NCBI RefSeq assembly: GCF_021545335.1
Contig: NZ_CP089312.1
Coordinates: forward strand, 5,146,001 to 5,210,000
Direction of reading: 5' to 3'
Source: Streptomyces sp. GQFP
GTDB taxonomy: Bacteria > Actinomycetota > Actinomycetes > Streptomycetales > Streptomycetaceae
DNA: 64,000 bases
Shown here: piece by piece, positions 8,163-17,032 of the stretch
Position numbering within the stretch: position 1 is the stretch's first letter
Layout of the letters: the number at the start of each line of letters is the position of its first letter
Program-made: the position numbers and the translations under genes
The notes under the pieces: generated by a model
What the model was told of the DNA's origin: nothing
Seen by the model: only the letters and a program-made list of their open reading frames with translations
Database searches by the model: none

Positions 8163-9860
8163 TCAGCTGGTGACCTTGATGTCCGCCACCCGGCCGCGGT
8201 AGGTGCCTTCGTCCGTCAGCGGGAGCTTGGTCAGCCAGATCAGAAGGTAGCGGGACTTGATGGTCTTGTCCGGCGAGAGCGCGACACTCGTGCCGGAACC
8301 CTCCGCGACCTTGCTGTAGGCGTCGAAGGAGGTGGGCTCCGAACCGGAGTCGCTGGAGGCGGCGCGCAGTTCGACGGACGTGTCGCCCACGAAGGAGACG
8401 GTGACCTTCCCGACGTCCTGGACCTTGCCGAGGTCGAGGATCACCCCGAGGCCCGGCTTCAGGTTCCCGAAGTCGGCGCCCTTGTAGTAGTCCGTCTGCC
8501 AGTACGTGCTGGAGCTGCTGTCGTACGTCTTGTCTATGTCCGACGGCTTCTCGGAGCCATCGCCGAACGGGTCGAAGTCCCGGGCACCGGCGATGGCGAC
8601 CGGCGCACTGGCCACCTTGTCCTTGTCACCGCTCTTGTCGCCGTTGTCCGTCGTCTCGGTCTGGTTGGTCTCGTCCGACTTGCCGCCCTGGTCCATGAGC
8701 GCGTCCGCCAACTGCCAGCTGCCCAGGCCCAGCGCCGCGATCAGCAGCGCGGACACGGCCCACTTGAGTGCCTTGCCCGTCCGGCTCTGCAGCGGGGGAG
8801 GCGGGGTGGGCAGGGGCTGTGTGACGCCCGGGCGGGGCGCCTGGCGGCCGTACGAGCCCTGTTGGTACGTGGTGCGCTGGTACTCGGGCGGGGCCGTGAA
8901 CACCGGCTCCGGCGGGCGGATGCGGGGCATCTCGCCGATCGCCTTGACCAGTTCCTCGGGCGTCGTGCACGCGGACTCGTGCCGCGAGGCGGTGGCGCCG
9001 TCGTTGGCGAGCGCGCGCATCGCGAGTTCCGACAGGCCGCGGTGGACTCCGGCCCGCACCTGGTCGGGTGCGATGAGACCGACGCCCTTGGGCAGCCCCG
9101 ACAGGCCGTACGCGTCGCTCTCGTAGGGCCAGCGCTGGGTGAGGGCGGCGTACAGCAGGGCGCCGATCGCCTCCGTGTCCGTGCGCTGCGGGGTGTCGGA
9201 AGTGATGCCGCGCAGCGCGGCGTTGACCGCGAGGCCGCGCACGCGCCACTGGCCGGACGAACTCCGCAGGATGGTGCCCGGGGTCAGGCGCAGGTGCGCG
9301 AGGCCCTCACGGTGGGCGGCAGCCATCGCGGAGGCGATCTGGCTGACCATCTGGTAGGTGTCGTGCGCCTCCAGCGGGCCGGCGGCCAGGAGCGCGGTCA
9401 GCTCCGTGGCGTCGGGCAGCCACTCGTGGACGACGTACACGAGGTCGTTCTCCTCGACGGCGTCGAGGACCTGCACGAAGCGGGGGTCGCCGAGCAGCGC
9501 CGAGGAGCGGGCCGCGGCCAGCACGGAACGCGCCCGTGAGTGGTCCGCGGGCAGAATGTGCACGCCGACGGCGCGACGAAGTTTCTCGTCGACCGCGCGC
9601 CAGCTGCTGAATCCGTCCAGACGGGTGACGCACTCCTCCAGGCGGTAGCGCCTGGCGAGTTTGTGGCCGCTGTGCAGTTCGGGCGGTGAGGCCTTTTCGG
9701 GACTCTCGGTCCCGCCGCTCCCCTGTGCCTCGTCGTTCTCCGTGTCCCGCTCCCGGTTCTGGGCCACGCCGTCGGCCGTGGACTCGTCCGCCTGCGCGGT
9801 CAGCGGCTCGTCGCCGCTGTTGTCTGCCACGTCGACGGCAGCCGTGCTCCGTTCCGCCAC
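8163..9860 (-). CDS. Membrane pseudokinase with extracytoplasmic lectin-like domain
   Basis: A 565-residue protein: acidic disordered N-terminus (~1-65), a Ser/Thr-kinase-like fold (~70-290), a Pro/Gln-rich linker, one membrane helix (KWAVSALLIAALGLGSWQLA) and an extracytoplasmic C-terminal beta domain resembling F5/8 (discoidin) modules. Catalytic elements are lost: the VAIK lysine region reads VGVHIL, HRD-x-KPxN reads LRLTPGTIL, and DFG reads GLA. It cannot be an active kinase. In Mycobacterium tuberculosis the same pseudokinase and extracellular domain are fused to the end of MviN/MurJ; here they form a separate gene just downstream of murJ. GTG 9860 has AGGAG upstream. Confidence 0.85.
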   Translation of the reverse strand: MAERSTAAVDVADNSGDEPLTAQADESTADGVAQNRERDTENDEAQGSGGTESPEKASPPELHSGHKLARRYRLEECVTRLDGFSSWRAVDEKLRRAVGVHILPADHSRARSVLAAARSSALLGDPRFVQVLDAVEENDLVYVVHEWLPDATELTALLAAGPLEAHDTYQMVSQIASAMAAAHREGLAHLRLTPGTILRSSSGQWRVRGLAVNAALRGITSDTPQRTDTEAIGALLYAALTQRWPYESDAYGLSGLPKGVGLIAPDQVRAGVHRGLSELAMRALANDGATASRHESACTTPEELVKAIGEMPRIRPPEPVFTAPPEYQRTTYQQGSYGRQAPRPGVTQPLPTPPPPLQSRTGKALKWAVSALLIAALGLGSWQLADALMDQGGKSDETNQTETTDNGDKSGDKDKVASAPVAIAGARDFDPFGDGSEKPSDIDKTYDSSSSTYWQTDYYKGADFGNLKPGLGVILDLGKVQDVGKVTVSFVGDTSVELRAASSDSGSEPTSFDAYSKVAEGSGTSVALSPDKTIKSRYLLIWLTKLPLTDEGTYRGRVADIKVTS

Positions 9861-9978
9861 CGTCGCTCCTGCCTCCCCATCCAATGCGAGCTTTCCGACG
9901 CCAAACCCAATTGTGCCCACAGTCCGCCGCTCTGCACGACACGCGGTGGCGGACGATGGTTGTGCTCTTGCCCTCGGC

Positions 9979-12237
9979 TTACCGTCCCAGCCGTCCGCGC
10001 ACCATACCCACCAACGAGTTGAGTTCCTCAATGCGCATCCGGCGGGCGGCCACATAGAAGACGACGAGAAGGACGGCACCGCCGCCGAGCAGGGAGGCGA
10101 ACGAGCCGCCGACGCCCTGGCCGAGAGTGTGGCCGATGCCGTAGCAGGCCGCGCCGCTGAGCAGCGCGGCCGGTACCGAGGCGATGCCCAGCCGGGCGTA
10201 GGTCCGCATTACGCGGGTGCCGTCGAGGTCGCCGCCGAGCCGCTTGCGCAACCGGTTCCAGGCGACGCCGACACCGATCGCGTACGCGAGGCCGTACGAG
10301 GCCGCCATGCCGACCACGGCCCAGCGGGACGGGAGGACGAAAAAGCAGAGGGCGGAGGCCGTCGCGTTGACGGCGGCCACGATCACCGTGTTGTAGAAGG
10401 GCGTGCGGGTGTCCTCGTACGCGTAGAAGGCGCGCAGGACGACGTACTGCACGGAGTAGGGGATCAGGCCGAGGGCGAAGGCCATCAGCATGAAGCCCAT
10501 GTTGGTGGCCTCGGTGGTGCCCGAGGAGCCGAAGATCAGGGTGCACATCGGGATGCCGAGGGCCACGAAGCCGAAGGCGATGGGCACGATCGCGACAGCG
10601 GTGGTGCGCAGGCCCTGGGAGATGTCGTCGCGGACCGCGCCGGCGTCGCCCTCGTGGGCCGAGCGGGCCAGCCGTGGCAGCAGGGCCGCCATCAGGGAGA
10701 CCGTGATGATGGCCTGGGGCAGACCCCAGATGAGCTGTGCGTTGGCGTAGGCGGCAAAGCCGGTGCCGTCGACCGGTGAGTCCTTGCCCGCAGCGGTGGA
10801 CAGCTGGGAGACGACGATCGCGCCGGCCTGGTTGGCGAGTACGAAGAGGAAGGTCCACTTGGCGAGTGTCACGGCCTTGCCCAGACCGTGGCCCCTCCAG
10901 TCGAAGCGCAGCCGCAGCCGGAAGCCCGTTTCCCGCAGGTACGGGATCATCGCCAGAGCCTGCACGACGAGGCCGAGCAGGATGCCGATGCCGAGGAGCC
11001 GTTGACCCTCCAGCGGGATGGTCGTGACCTTCATGCTGGAGTCCGCGGCGGTGCCGTAGACCCAGATGAACATGCCCAGCGTCACGATGATGACGATGTT
11101 GTTCAGGACCGGGGTCCACATCATCGCGCCGAACTTCCCGCGCGCGTTGAGGATCTGCCCCATCACCACATGGATGCCCATGAAGAAGATCGAGGGCAGG
11201 AAGTAGCGGACGAAGGTGATGCCGACCTCGTTGGCTGCTGGGTCGCTGGCGACCGGGTCGGACAACAGGCGGATCAGGACGGGGGCGCCGGCGACCGCGA
11301 GGACGGTCAGCGCGCCGAGCGCCACCACGACCAGGGTCAGCAGCCGGTTGGCGTAGGACTCGCCTCCGTCCTCGTCCTCCTTCATCGCGCGTACGAGTTG
11401 GGGCACGAAGACAGAGTTGAGACCGCCGCCGACGGTCAGGATGTAGATCATCGTCGGCAGCTGGTAGGCGACCTGGAAGGTGTCGCCCAGCAGGCCGACG
11501 CCCAGCGCCGACACGATCAGCGCGGAGCGGATGAAGCCGGTGAGGCGGGAGACCATCGTGCCCGCCGCCATGACGGCGCTCGACTTCAGCAGCCCCGCGG
11601 CACGACCGCCCTTCTTGGGAGGTGCCGGTGCGGCGGCGGGGGCTGCCTTGGGGGTGAGCTGCATCGTGGCGTCGGACGCCGGGCTCTGTGCCTGCGGCGC
11701 GGGGCCGTGGCCCGGGGCGGGCGAGGGGGACGGGCCGGGCACCGCTGGAGGCTCCATGGGCTGCTGTCCGCCGCCCTGCTGCTGGTCCCGGAAGAGATGA
11801 GCGAAGGCGTCCGGCTCGTGCCGCTCCTCCCCGGCCTGGGTGACCAGCGCGTCGACGCCCACGTATTGGGTGGTGCGGGGGTCGTCGCCGTACGGCAGGT
11901 ACTGCGTGGCTCCGTCCGGCTCGGGAGCCGGGGGCTGGGCCCAGACCTGGGGGTCGGGGGCGTACGGCGACTGGGCGGGCTGTCCGTAGAGCGGGGGCTG
12001 CGGCTGGTACGTCCCGGGGGGCGGCGGGGGGTGCGCGGCGCGGTCGTAGAGCGCCTCGGCCACCGGGTCCTGGGCGGCGAGGTCCTGCGCCCGGTACGGA
12101 TCCTGGGCGTAGGCGTCCTGGAGGTACATGTCCGCGGGGGGCTGCGCCGGCACCTGGCCGTGCTCGGGCGGCGGGCCCTCGGGGTGGCCCGAGTCGCCCG
12201 CGCCCTGACCGCGGTCACCGTCGTACGGCGCGTTCAT
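9979..12237 (-). CDS. murJ: Lipid II flippase MurJ (MviN)
   Basis: A 752-residue integral membrane protein of the MOP superfamily that moves lipid II across the cytoplasmic membrane for peptidoglycan synthesis. The conserved core starts near residue 213 (SSAVMAAGTMVSRLTGFIR) and has about 14 membrane helices to the end. The first ~210 residues are a cytoplasmic extension rich in Pro, Gln, Ala and Tyr, with Thr-Gln-Tyr motifs (GATQYLPY, RTTQYVG) that could be phosphorylation or forkhead-associated recognition sites. It lies between the DUF6049 gene (47-bp gap) and the pseudokinase gene (118-bp gap). Confidence 0.95.
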   Translation of the reverse strand: MNAPYDGDRGQGAGDSGHPEGPPPEHGQVPAQPPADMYLQDAYAQDPYRAQDLAAQDPVAEALYDRAAHPPPPPGTYQPQPPLYGQPAQSPYAPDPQVWAQPPAPEPDGATQYLPYGDDPRTTQYVGVDALVTQAGEERHEPDAFAHLFRDQQQGGGQQPMEPPAVPGPSPSPAPGHGPAPQAQSPASDATMQLTPKAAPAAAPAPPKKGGRAAGLLKSSAVMAAGTMVSRLTGFIRSALIVSALGVGLLGDTFQVAYQLPTMIYILTVGGGLNSVFVPQLVRAMKEDEDGGESYANRLLTLVVVALGALTVLAVAGAPVLIRLLSDPVASDPAANEVGITFVRYFLPSIFFMGIHVVMGQILNARGKFGAMMWTPVLNNIVIIVTLGMFIWVYGTAADSSMKVTTIPLEGQRLLGIGILLGLVVQALAMIPYLRETGFRLRLRFDWRGHGLGKAVTLAKWTFLFVLANQAGAIVVSQLSTAAGKDSPVDGTGFAAYANAQLIWGLPQAIITVSLMAALLPRLARSAHEGDAGAVRDDISQGLRTTAVAIVPIAFGFVALGIPMCTLIFGSSGTTEATNMGFMLMAFALGLIPYSVQYVVLRAFYAYEDTRTPFYNTVIVAAVNATASALCFFVLPSRWAVVGMAASYGLAYAIGVGVAWNRLRKRLGGDLDGTRVMRTYARLGIASVPAALLSGAACYGIGHTLGQGVGGSFASLLGGGAVLLVVFYVAARRMRIEELNSLVGMVRGRLGR

Positions 12238-12284
12238 GGTTACCCCACCTCATCGTTCACCGGGCCCACCGGCCACGACATCGC

Positions 12285-14666
12285 TCAACGGTCCACTCTC
12301 TCACCCGTCCCGGACGGGTCTGCGCTTTCCGGTGCGGTGTCCGGCGTCGGGTCACTCGGCTGCTCCGGGGCGTCTGCCCGCAACGCCGTGTCCGACTCCC
12401 CCTGAGGACGGTTCTCGGGGCTGCCGTGGTTCTCGTCGTTCCTGTCGGTGCCGTCGGTCTCGTCCGTGACCTCGTCCTCGGGTCCGTCGCCGGGCTCCTC
12501 GGTCCGGGCGGCGGCGCGCTTGCGCTGGGTGTACATGCGCAGGCCGGCGAGTACGAGCAGCAGGAAGCCGCCGCCGATGACCAGCATCACCATGGCCGTG
12601 AACTCGGTGACCTTCACGTCGAAGGTGACAGCCGGTCCGTACTTCTGGCCGTCCTTCGTGTACAGCTGGGCGATCACCGTGACCGGGCCGTTGGCGTTGG
12701 ACGACGTGGTGAACTTCACCGACTGGCTGTGCCCGCCGGAGACCTCGACAGGCTGTTCCTGGTAGTCCTCGTCACCGATCTTGAGCCGGGTCGGGTTCGT
12801 CGACGTGACCCGCAGCACGAGGTTGTCGACGGGCTGGACGAGGTTGTTCTGGACGGTCACCGGGATCGTGGCGCTGCCGCCGGAGAGCTTCGTCTCGGAC
12901 TTCTCGATCAGCTTGACCTGGTCGGTGAGGTCGTCGAGGTACGACTCCACGCCCTTGCGGAAGCTGTCCGCCGCGCCGGACCGGCCGCGCCAGGAGGTGG
13001 CCATCTCACGGTTGATGGCCCGCCCGAAGGGGGTCTCCACGCGGGTCCGGTCGGTGAGGATGATCTTGAAGTTGTCGAGCTTGTCCTGCGTGGTCGCGAT
13101 CTGCGCGAAGGCCGACTGCGGCAGCTGGTGCCTGCGCAGGGTGGCGGGATACGAGGACGCCGAGGGCACCTTGGTGGTGGCGCCCGGGTCCGGCTTGGTG
13201 TCGGCGGTCGCGGTGAGTTCCTGCGACTCGGACCAGTTCGCGTTCTGCAGGGCGGTGACCGCCTCCGCCATCGTCTGGGCCTGGCTCGTGGACGGCATGC
13301 GCTGCGGGGCGACGACGACGGTGCGCTGCTTGTTGGTCTGGAGGGTGGTTGTCAGGCTCTGGGCGAGGAACTTCTGCACCGCGAGCGTGGAGCCGTCGGC
13401 GTTCGTCATGTCGCCCTGGAAGGCCGTGGACAGCCGGGTGTCCGCGACGACCGCCGTGGTGCCGCCGCCGATGGGGCGGGCGGCGGAGGGCGTGTACGGC
13501 AGGTCGCCGGTCTCCTTCAGACTGTCGCTGCGCGCGATCACCTTGTCGGCGCCCGCCGAGGTGGCGATCTTGACGATCGACGGGTCGATGGCACCGTTCA
13601 CCGGCCAGGCGAAGTCGGTGCTCGGGGTGACATGAAGGATCGTCTCCACCGTGCTGGCGGCGACATCCGTGGCGCTCTTGAGGTGGCTCAGGGTGCCGGT
13701 GACGTTCTTGCCGTTGTGCGCGATGGAGGCGAGGTCGGGGTCCGCGAAGGGAAGGGCGACGACCTCCTTGCCCGCGACCGCGTCCTGGAGCTCGGCGAGC
13801 CACTGCTTGGCGACGGTCTGACCGGTGCCGGGTGTAGCGGTGCCGTCGGCGCCCTGGACGCCATAGGTGCCGATCATCGCGTCGACGGAGGCCAGCAGGT
13901 CGGGGTCGATCACCCAGGTGACGTCGAGGTCCTTGCCCAGGGTGAGCAGCTGGTCCAGGCGGCCGCCCGGGGAGATCTCCGTGGCGAGGTCGTCGTTGAG
14001 GAAGACGGGCGTCTGCTGCTCGCCCGGACCGGTCTCCGCCGTCATGTGGACCGTGGAGATCAGCGGCCACAGAACCGTCGTCCGCGTCCGGGTGTCGGCC
14101 TCCTCGGGCTGCCACGGCAGGAACGTCCGCTGGATTCCGAGCACCTGCTCGTACGGTTCCGCGGCGGTCTCGCCGGACAGGGAGACGCCGAACTGGTAGA
14201 CGCCGTCCTGGCCGAGGTCCAGCTTGTCGACCGGTACGGAGATGGTGAACGGCTGGGCGACGCCCGGAGTGAGCTTCGAGAACTTCTCGACGTACTTGCC
14301 GCCGATCTCTGTCCCGTCGGCTCCCGGTACGTAGTCGGTGCGTGCGGCGACGTCGTCGATCCCCGAGCGGGTGGTGAGCAGCTGCCCCACCCGCAGGTCC
14401 ACGTGGGCGTCGGTGACGGTCCGCTTGCCCTTGTTGGTCACCGTGCCGGACACGGTCAGCGTGTCGCCGTCCGTGGGGGCGCTGGGGGTGAGCGTGTCGA
14501 CGGAGACGACCACCGGATCCGACGCGGCGGCGTACGCGGGCTGTCCGGCGGGGAGCTGGAGGAGACCGGCCAGCAGGGGCGCTCCCGTGAGCAGCACTCC
14601 GGCCCGCCGGAACCACCGGCGTGCGGGAGAGGTAGTCAGCCTCGGGAAGTCTGCCGCCTCGGCCAC
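12285..14666 (-). CDS. DUF6049 family membrane-anchored secreted protein
   Basis: A 793-residue protein with an N-terminal signal sequence (about residues 20-47, ending near AYA), a large extracytoplasmic part with Ig-like beta regions, one membrane helix near residue 690-710 (VMLVIGGGFLLLVLAGLRMY) and an acidic cytoplasmic tail of ~80 residues rich in Asp, Glu and Pro. Function is unknown, but the gene precedes murJ in actinobacteria generally (Rv3909 beside Rv3910 in M. tuberculosis), suggesting a role in envelope assembly. The GTG start has only a weak ribosome-binding site. Confidence 0.82.
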   Translation of the reverse strand: MAEAADFPRLTTSPARRWFRRAGVLLTGAPLLAGLLQLPAGQPAYAAASDPVVVSVDTLTPSAPTDGDTLTVSGTVTNKGKRTVTDAHVDLRVGQLLTTRSGIDDVAARTDYVPGADGTEIGGKYVEKFSKLTPGVAQPFTISVPVDKLDLGQDGVYQFGVSLSGETAAEPYEQVLGIQRTFLPWQPEEADTRTRTTVLWPLISTVHMTAETGPGEQQTPVFLNDDLATEISPGGRLDQLLTLGKDLDVTWVIDPDLLASVDAMIGTYGVQGADGTATPGTGQTVAKQWLAELQDAVAGKEVVALPFADPDLASIAHNGKNVTGTLSHLKSATDVAASTVETILHVTPSTDFAWPVNGAIDPSIVKIATSAGADKVIARSDSLKETGDLPYTPSAARPIGGGTTAVVADTRLSTAFQGDMTNADGSTLAVQKFLAQSLTTTLQTNKQRTVVVAPQRMPSTSQAQTMAEAVTALQNANWSESQELTATADTKPDPGATTKVPSASSYPATLRRHQLPQSAFAQIATTQDKLDNFKIILTDRTRVETPFGRAINREMATSWRGRSGAADSFRKGVESYLDDLTDQVKLIEKSETKLSGGSATIPVTVQNNLVQPVDNLVLRVTSTNPTRLKIGDEDYQEQPVEVSGGHSQSVKFTTSSNANGPVTVIAQLYTKDGQKYGPAVTFDVKVTEFTAMVMLVIGGGFLLLVLAGLRMYTQRKRAAARTEEPGDGPEDEVTDETDGTDRNDENHGSPENRPQGESDTALRADAPEQPSDPTPDTAPESADPSGTGERVDR

Positions 14667-14885
14667 GCGTTCGCCCGTCCCTAGTCGTCAGTGGTCGTCG
14701 GAATGTGCGTCCACGCATGGTAACGATGCGCGCTGAGGGGAAGTGCCGCGGACTGCTCCACAAGATCGTGGAACACGGTCCGGCTGTCCTCTATGTGCGT
14801 GTATTGATGGAGGAGTCCCCGGTGGCGGGCGTGGACGTTTTATGGAGGCGCGGGCCGTCGCCCGGGCCACGTACCCTTTTCTGTT

Positions 14886-16352
14886 GTGCCGAACGCCAAC
14901 GAAGACAATTCCAGTGCCCTGAGCCAGGTGCAGCACCGCGCGGTGAGTGAGCTGCTGCGGGTGGCCCCGGTCGCCGACGACCTTGCCCGCCGTTTCCAGG
15001 AGGCCGGGTTCTCGCTCGCCCTGGTCGGCGGCTCCGTCCGGGACGCGCTGCTGGGCCGGCTCGGCAACGACCTGGACTTTACGACCGACGCCCGCCCCGA
15101 GGACGTACTGAAGATCGTGCGGCCCTGGGCGGACTCGGTGTGGGACGTCGGGATCGCCTTCGGGACCGTCGGGGCACAGAAGGACGCCCGCGTCGGAGAC
15201 GCTGATCGAAACTTTCAGATCGAAGTGACCACTTATCGGTCGGAGGCGTACGACCGGACCTCGCGCAAGCCCGAGGTGTCGTACGGCGACTCCATCGAGG
15301 AGGACCTCGTCCGGCGGGACTTCACGGTGAACGCGATGTCCGTGGCGCTGCCGGAGAAGGTGTTCATCGACCCGTACGGGGGTTTGGAGGACCTCGCGGG
15401 GCGTGTGCTGCGTACTCCCGGCACGCCCGAGGCGTCCTTCTCCGACGACCCGCTGCGGATGATGCGGGCCGCGCGGTTCGCCGCCCAGCTCGACTTCGAG
15501 GTGGCCCCCGAGGTCGTCACCGCCATGACGGAGATGGCCGGGCGCATCGAGATCGTCTCGGCCGAGCGGGTACGGGACGAGCTGAACAAGCTGGTCCTGT
15601 CCGCGCACCCCCGCAAGGGCCTGACGCTGCTGGTGGACACCGGTCTCGCCGACCACGTGCTGCCCGAGCTGCCGGCCCTGCGCCTGGAGCGCGACGAGCA
15701 CCACCGGCACAAGGACGTCTACGAACACACACTGATCGTTCTGGAGCAGGCGATCGAGCTGGAGCAGGACGGCCCCGACCTCGTACTCCGGCTTGCCGCG
15801 CTGCTGCACGACATCGGCAAGCCGCGCACGCGCCGCTTCGAGGAGGACGGGCGGGTCTCGTTCCACCACCACGAGGTGGTCGGGGCGAAGATGACCAAGA
15901 AGCGCATGCTGGCGCTCAAGTACTCCAACGAGCTGGTGAAGGACGTCTCACGTCTGGTTGAACTCCACCTGCGCTTCCACGGGTACGGCACCGGGGAGTG
16001 GACGGACTCGGCGGTTCGCCGTTACGTCCGGGACGCGGGCCCCCTCCTCGACCGCCTCCACAAGCTGACCCGCTCGGACTGCACCACGCGGAACAAGCGC
16101 AGGGCCACGGCGCTTTCGCGTGCGTACGACGGCCTGGAGGAGCGCATCGCCCAGCTCCAGGAGCAGGAGGAGCTGGACGCGATCCGTCCCGACCTCGACG
16201 GCAACCAGATCATGCAGATCCTGGGCGTCGGTCCCGGGCCGGCGATCGGGCAGGCGTACAAGTTCCTGCTGGAACTGCGGCTGGAGAACGGGCCGATGGA
16301 GCAGGTGGCGGCGGTGGCGGCGCTGAAGGAGTGGTGGGCCGAGCAGGGCTGA
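14886..16352 (+). CDS. cca: CCA tRNA nucleotidyltransferase
   Basis: A 488-residue class II nucleotidyltransferase that adds or repairs the 3'-CCA end of tRNAs. The polymerase head shows GGSVRDALLG and the metal-binding DLDFT, followed by the neck and body helices. A C-terminal HD domain (LLHDIGKPRTR, HHHEVVGAKM) is typical of the actinobacterial form. GTG start; no Shine-Dalgarno sequence is evident, so the mRNA may be leaderless or nearly so. It is divergent from the DUF6049-murJ operon across a 219-bp gap. In mycobacteria the equivalent gene (pcnA) keeps the same place. Confidence 0.95.
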   Translation: MPNANEDNSSALSQVQHRAVSELLRVAPVADDLARRFQEAGFSLALVGGSVRDALLGRLGNDLDFTTDARPEDVLKIVRPWADSVWDVGIAFGTVGAQKDARVGDADRNFQIEVTTYRSEAYDRTSRKPEVSYGDSIEEDLVRRDFTVNAMSVALPEKVFIDPYGGLEDLAGRVLRTPGTPEASFSDDPLRMMRAARFAAQLDFEVAPEVVTAMTEMAGRIEIVSAERVRDELNKLVLSAHPRKGLTLLVDTGLADHVLPELPALRLERDEHHRHKDVYEHTLIVLEQAIELEQDGPDLVLRLAALLHDIGKPRTRRFEEDGRVSFHHHEVVGAKMTKKRMLALKYSNELVKDVSRLVELHLRFHGYGTGEWTDSAVRRYVRDAGPLLDRLHKLTRSDCTTRNKRRATALSRAYDGLEERIAQLQEQEELDAIRPDLDGNQIMQILGVGPGPAIGQAYKFLLELRLENGPMEQVAAVAALKEWWAEQG

Positions 16353-16362
16353 GGTCGTGAAA

Positions 16363-16396
16363 CGGCGGTGATGTTTCACGTGAAACATCACCGCCG
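16363..16396. terminator. 34-bp palindrome with parS at its centre (first of two)
   Basis: A perfect 34-bp palindrome begins 10 bp after the cca stop. Its central 14 bp are the parS sequence; the flanking 10-bp arms (CGGCGGTGAT and complement) turn it into a terminator-like hairpin. Confidence 0.75.
16373..16386. other. parS site
   Basis: Exact GTTTCACGTGAAAC at the centre of the 34-bp palindrome after cca; 42 bp from the next copy. Confidence 0.96.
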
Positions 16397-16398
16397 GA

Positions 16399-16444
16399 AC
16401 GCGCAGAGGGCGATGTTTCACGTGAAACATCGCCCTCTGCGCGT
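16399..16444. terminator. 46-bp palindrome with parS at its centre (second of two)
   Basis: A perfect 46-bp palindrome between the convergent cca and 149-residue protein genes. The arms ACGCGCAGAGGGCGAT flank a central parS site. As RNA it would form a very stable hairpin in either direction. Confidence 0.78.
16415..16428. other. parS site
   Basis: Exact GTTTCACGTGAAAC, second copy of the doublet after cca, at the centre of the 46-bp palindrome. Confidence 0.96.
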
Positions 16445-16468
16445 GTGGGCTGCGTCAGCCCGGACTGC

Positions 16469-16918
16469 TCAGACCTCCTTGAGGCAGAGCACGACGTCGT
16501 GGCTGCTGCCCTGCTGGTAGTAGGAGATCGTCGCCTCGGTGACGGCCTCGCACTTGTTGGCGTCGCTGGTGTTGTCGAACTTCTGGACAACCTTGTACTG
16601 GGCGTCGCTGGAGGTGCAGTCGACCTCGTTGAGGTCCGGGTTCGTGTCCGTACCGTCGTTGTGCATGCAGGAGCCCACGGACGTCGTCTCCGCGTCGCTC
16701 TGGCTGAAGTACCACTTGCCGCCGGCGATGGCTATCGCGACGACGATGAACACGCCTATGCGCAGCAGCTTCTTGCTGAAGCGCTTGGCCGGCGCGGGCG
16801 GCGGGACCGGAACTCCCTGGAACGGGGCACCCTGGTGCGGCGGGTACGGCGCCTGGGGCGCCGTCGGCTCGACAGAGGCCGGGGTGTTCGGGTTCTGGTC
16901 CTGCGGCGGAGTGGTCAC
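16469..16918 (-). CDS. Membrane-anchored hypothetical protein
   Basis: A 149-residue protein with a Pro/Gln/Thr-rich cytoplasmic N-terminus (~1-45), a single membrane helix (LLRIGVFIVVAIAIAGGKWYF, in part) and an extracytoplasmic domain of ~75 residues with four cysteines (SCMHN, VDCTS, NKCEA, VLCLK), probably two disulfides. This layout is common among small Streptomyces envelope proteins next to cca; the function is unknown. GTG start with a G-rich stretch upstream. Convergent with cca across the parS palindromes. Confidence 0.75.
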   Translation of the reverse strand: MTTPPQDQNPNTPASVEPTAPQAPYPPHQGAPFQGVPVPPPAPAKRFSKKLLRIGVFIVVAIAIAGGKWYFSQSDAETTSVGSCMHNDGTDTNPDLNEVDCTSSDAQYKVVQKFDNTSDANKCEAVTEATISYYQQGSSHDVVLCLKEV

Positions 16919-17032
16919 TCGGGGTCCCCCTTGGCTATGGGTGTGCTTGGTGCGAAGTAAGACGCACGTAAGTTACCGGGACCCACTGACAACTCTGTAG
17001 CTCAGAGAGTCTCTGTGGCCTTCATGTGACAC

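Noticed and set aside
12426-14684. Long plus-strand open frame (752 codons) opposite the DUF6049 gene, and similar long antisense frames opposite PBP, murJ, sigM and dnaB
   Set aside because: In very G+C-rich DNA stops are rare in all frames. These frames show Arg/Gly/Val/Asp-rich, repetitive composition, no domains, and lie opposite genes with clear family motifs.
16985-17020. tRNA-like stretch CTCTGTAGCTCAGAGAG
   Set aside because: It resembles a D-arm but there is no T-loop, acceptor stem or anticodon arm around it; it is a small hairpin only.
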